Assembly (NCBI GenBank): GCA_965231925.1
Contig: OZ246894.1
Span: 3,038,001 to 3,102,000, forward strand
DNA length: 64,000 nt
Direction: 5' to 3'
Source of the DNA: Poriferisodalis sp965231925
Lineage (GTDB): Bacteria; Actinomycetota; Acidimicrobiia; Acidimicrobiales; Poriferisodalaceae
Shown: positions 63,942 through 64,000 of the stretch, piece by piece
Layout: every line of letters begins with the position of its first letter
How positions within the stretch are numbered: the stretch's first letter is position 1
Notes under the pieces: generated by a model
What the model saw: only the letters and a program-made list of their open reading frames with translations
The model's database searches: none
Told to the model about the DNA's origin: nothing
Made by a program: the position numbers and the translations under genes

Positions 63942-64000
63942 ATGAATTCACAAGTGCCTAGTGACAAGCCAGCAACCAGCCACCAAACCGTCGATGCCAT
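63942..64000 (+). CDS. Possible gene start, cut by window end
   Basis: ATG 63942 opens 19 codons (MNSQVPSDKPATSHQTVDA) to the window edge after an AT-richer upstream stretch that may hold its promoter. The residue composition resembles the polar N-terminus of a recombinase or regulator, but nothing identifies it. Confidence 0.3.
   Translation, partial: MNSQVPSDKPATSHQTVDA

Overview
The window is GC-rich (about 65-70 percent) and reads as chromosomal DNA from an actinobacterium, most likely of the class Acidimicrobiia. The evidence is a combination of traits: mycothiol (MshC ligase and a mycothiol-dependent isomerase-like protein), coenzyme F420 (NADPH:F420 oxidoreductase), a phosphatidylinositol mannoside-type operon (CDP-alcohol transferase, acyltransferase, GT4 mannosyltransferase), a PdxS/PdxT pyridoxal phosphate synthase, a class I lysyl-tRNA synthetase, and the actinobacterial recA-miaB-miaA-dapF-hflX neighbourhood. 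The species-level assignment is inference.

Layout. 1-8.4 kb is a largely minus-strand housekeeping block: pdxS/pdxT, a degenerate M48 peptidase, PimA-like GT, acyltransferase, PgsA-like enzyme, membrane protein, mshC and npdG. 8.6-13.8 kb holds fabI, class I lysS and two CNNM/CBS membrane proteins. 13.8-20 kb is a plus-strand run with a heterodimeric ABC exporter, a soluble ABC ATPase, a SnoaL-like protein and a thioesterase. 20.2-28.9 kb is mostly minus strand: an anchored beta-propeller-like protein, acyl-CoA dehydrogenase, a small protein with iterated stop codons, a HAD phosphatase, a DUF222-HNH nuclease, a double-hotdog thioesterase, coaE and a mycothiol-dependent DinB-like protein. 29-37 kb carries acetoacetyl-CoA synthetase, a TPP-riboswitch thiBP operon, phosphofructokinase and a class III CoA transferase.

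37.1-44.6 kb is an accessory island. Three different AAA_14/DUF4143 ATPases on the minus strand alternate with plus-strand lipoprotein or serpin material in progressive decay, with duplicated segments, an RDD protein and a gutted ATP-grasp gene that ends at the 3' end of a tRNA-Val gene. 44.7-63.3 kb returns to housekeeping and lipid metabolism: tRNA-Cys, DEAD-box helicase, metX with a structured leader, tRNA-Gly, SDR, a PIN/antitoxin pair, dapF-hflX, a DUF4328 protein, dapC, miaA, miaB, a Baeyer-Villiger-type monooxygenase, recA with an SOS box set between its -35 and -10, enoyl-CoA hydratase and a second class III CoA transferase. The last 700 bases are largely non-coding.

Two themes cut across the window. 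One is a set of tandem duplications whose unit length is a multiple of three (21, 30 and 42 bp), sitting in or at the end of genes. The other is a set of fold-back elements: a two-copy GCTGGGGAGGCGGCA-ended family and a separate 116-bp one. The lipid-active enzymes (acyl-CoA dehydrogenase, hydratase, SDR, two CoA transferases, thioesterases, AacS) suggest heterotrophy on acyl compounds.
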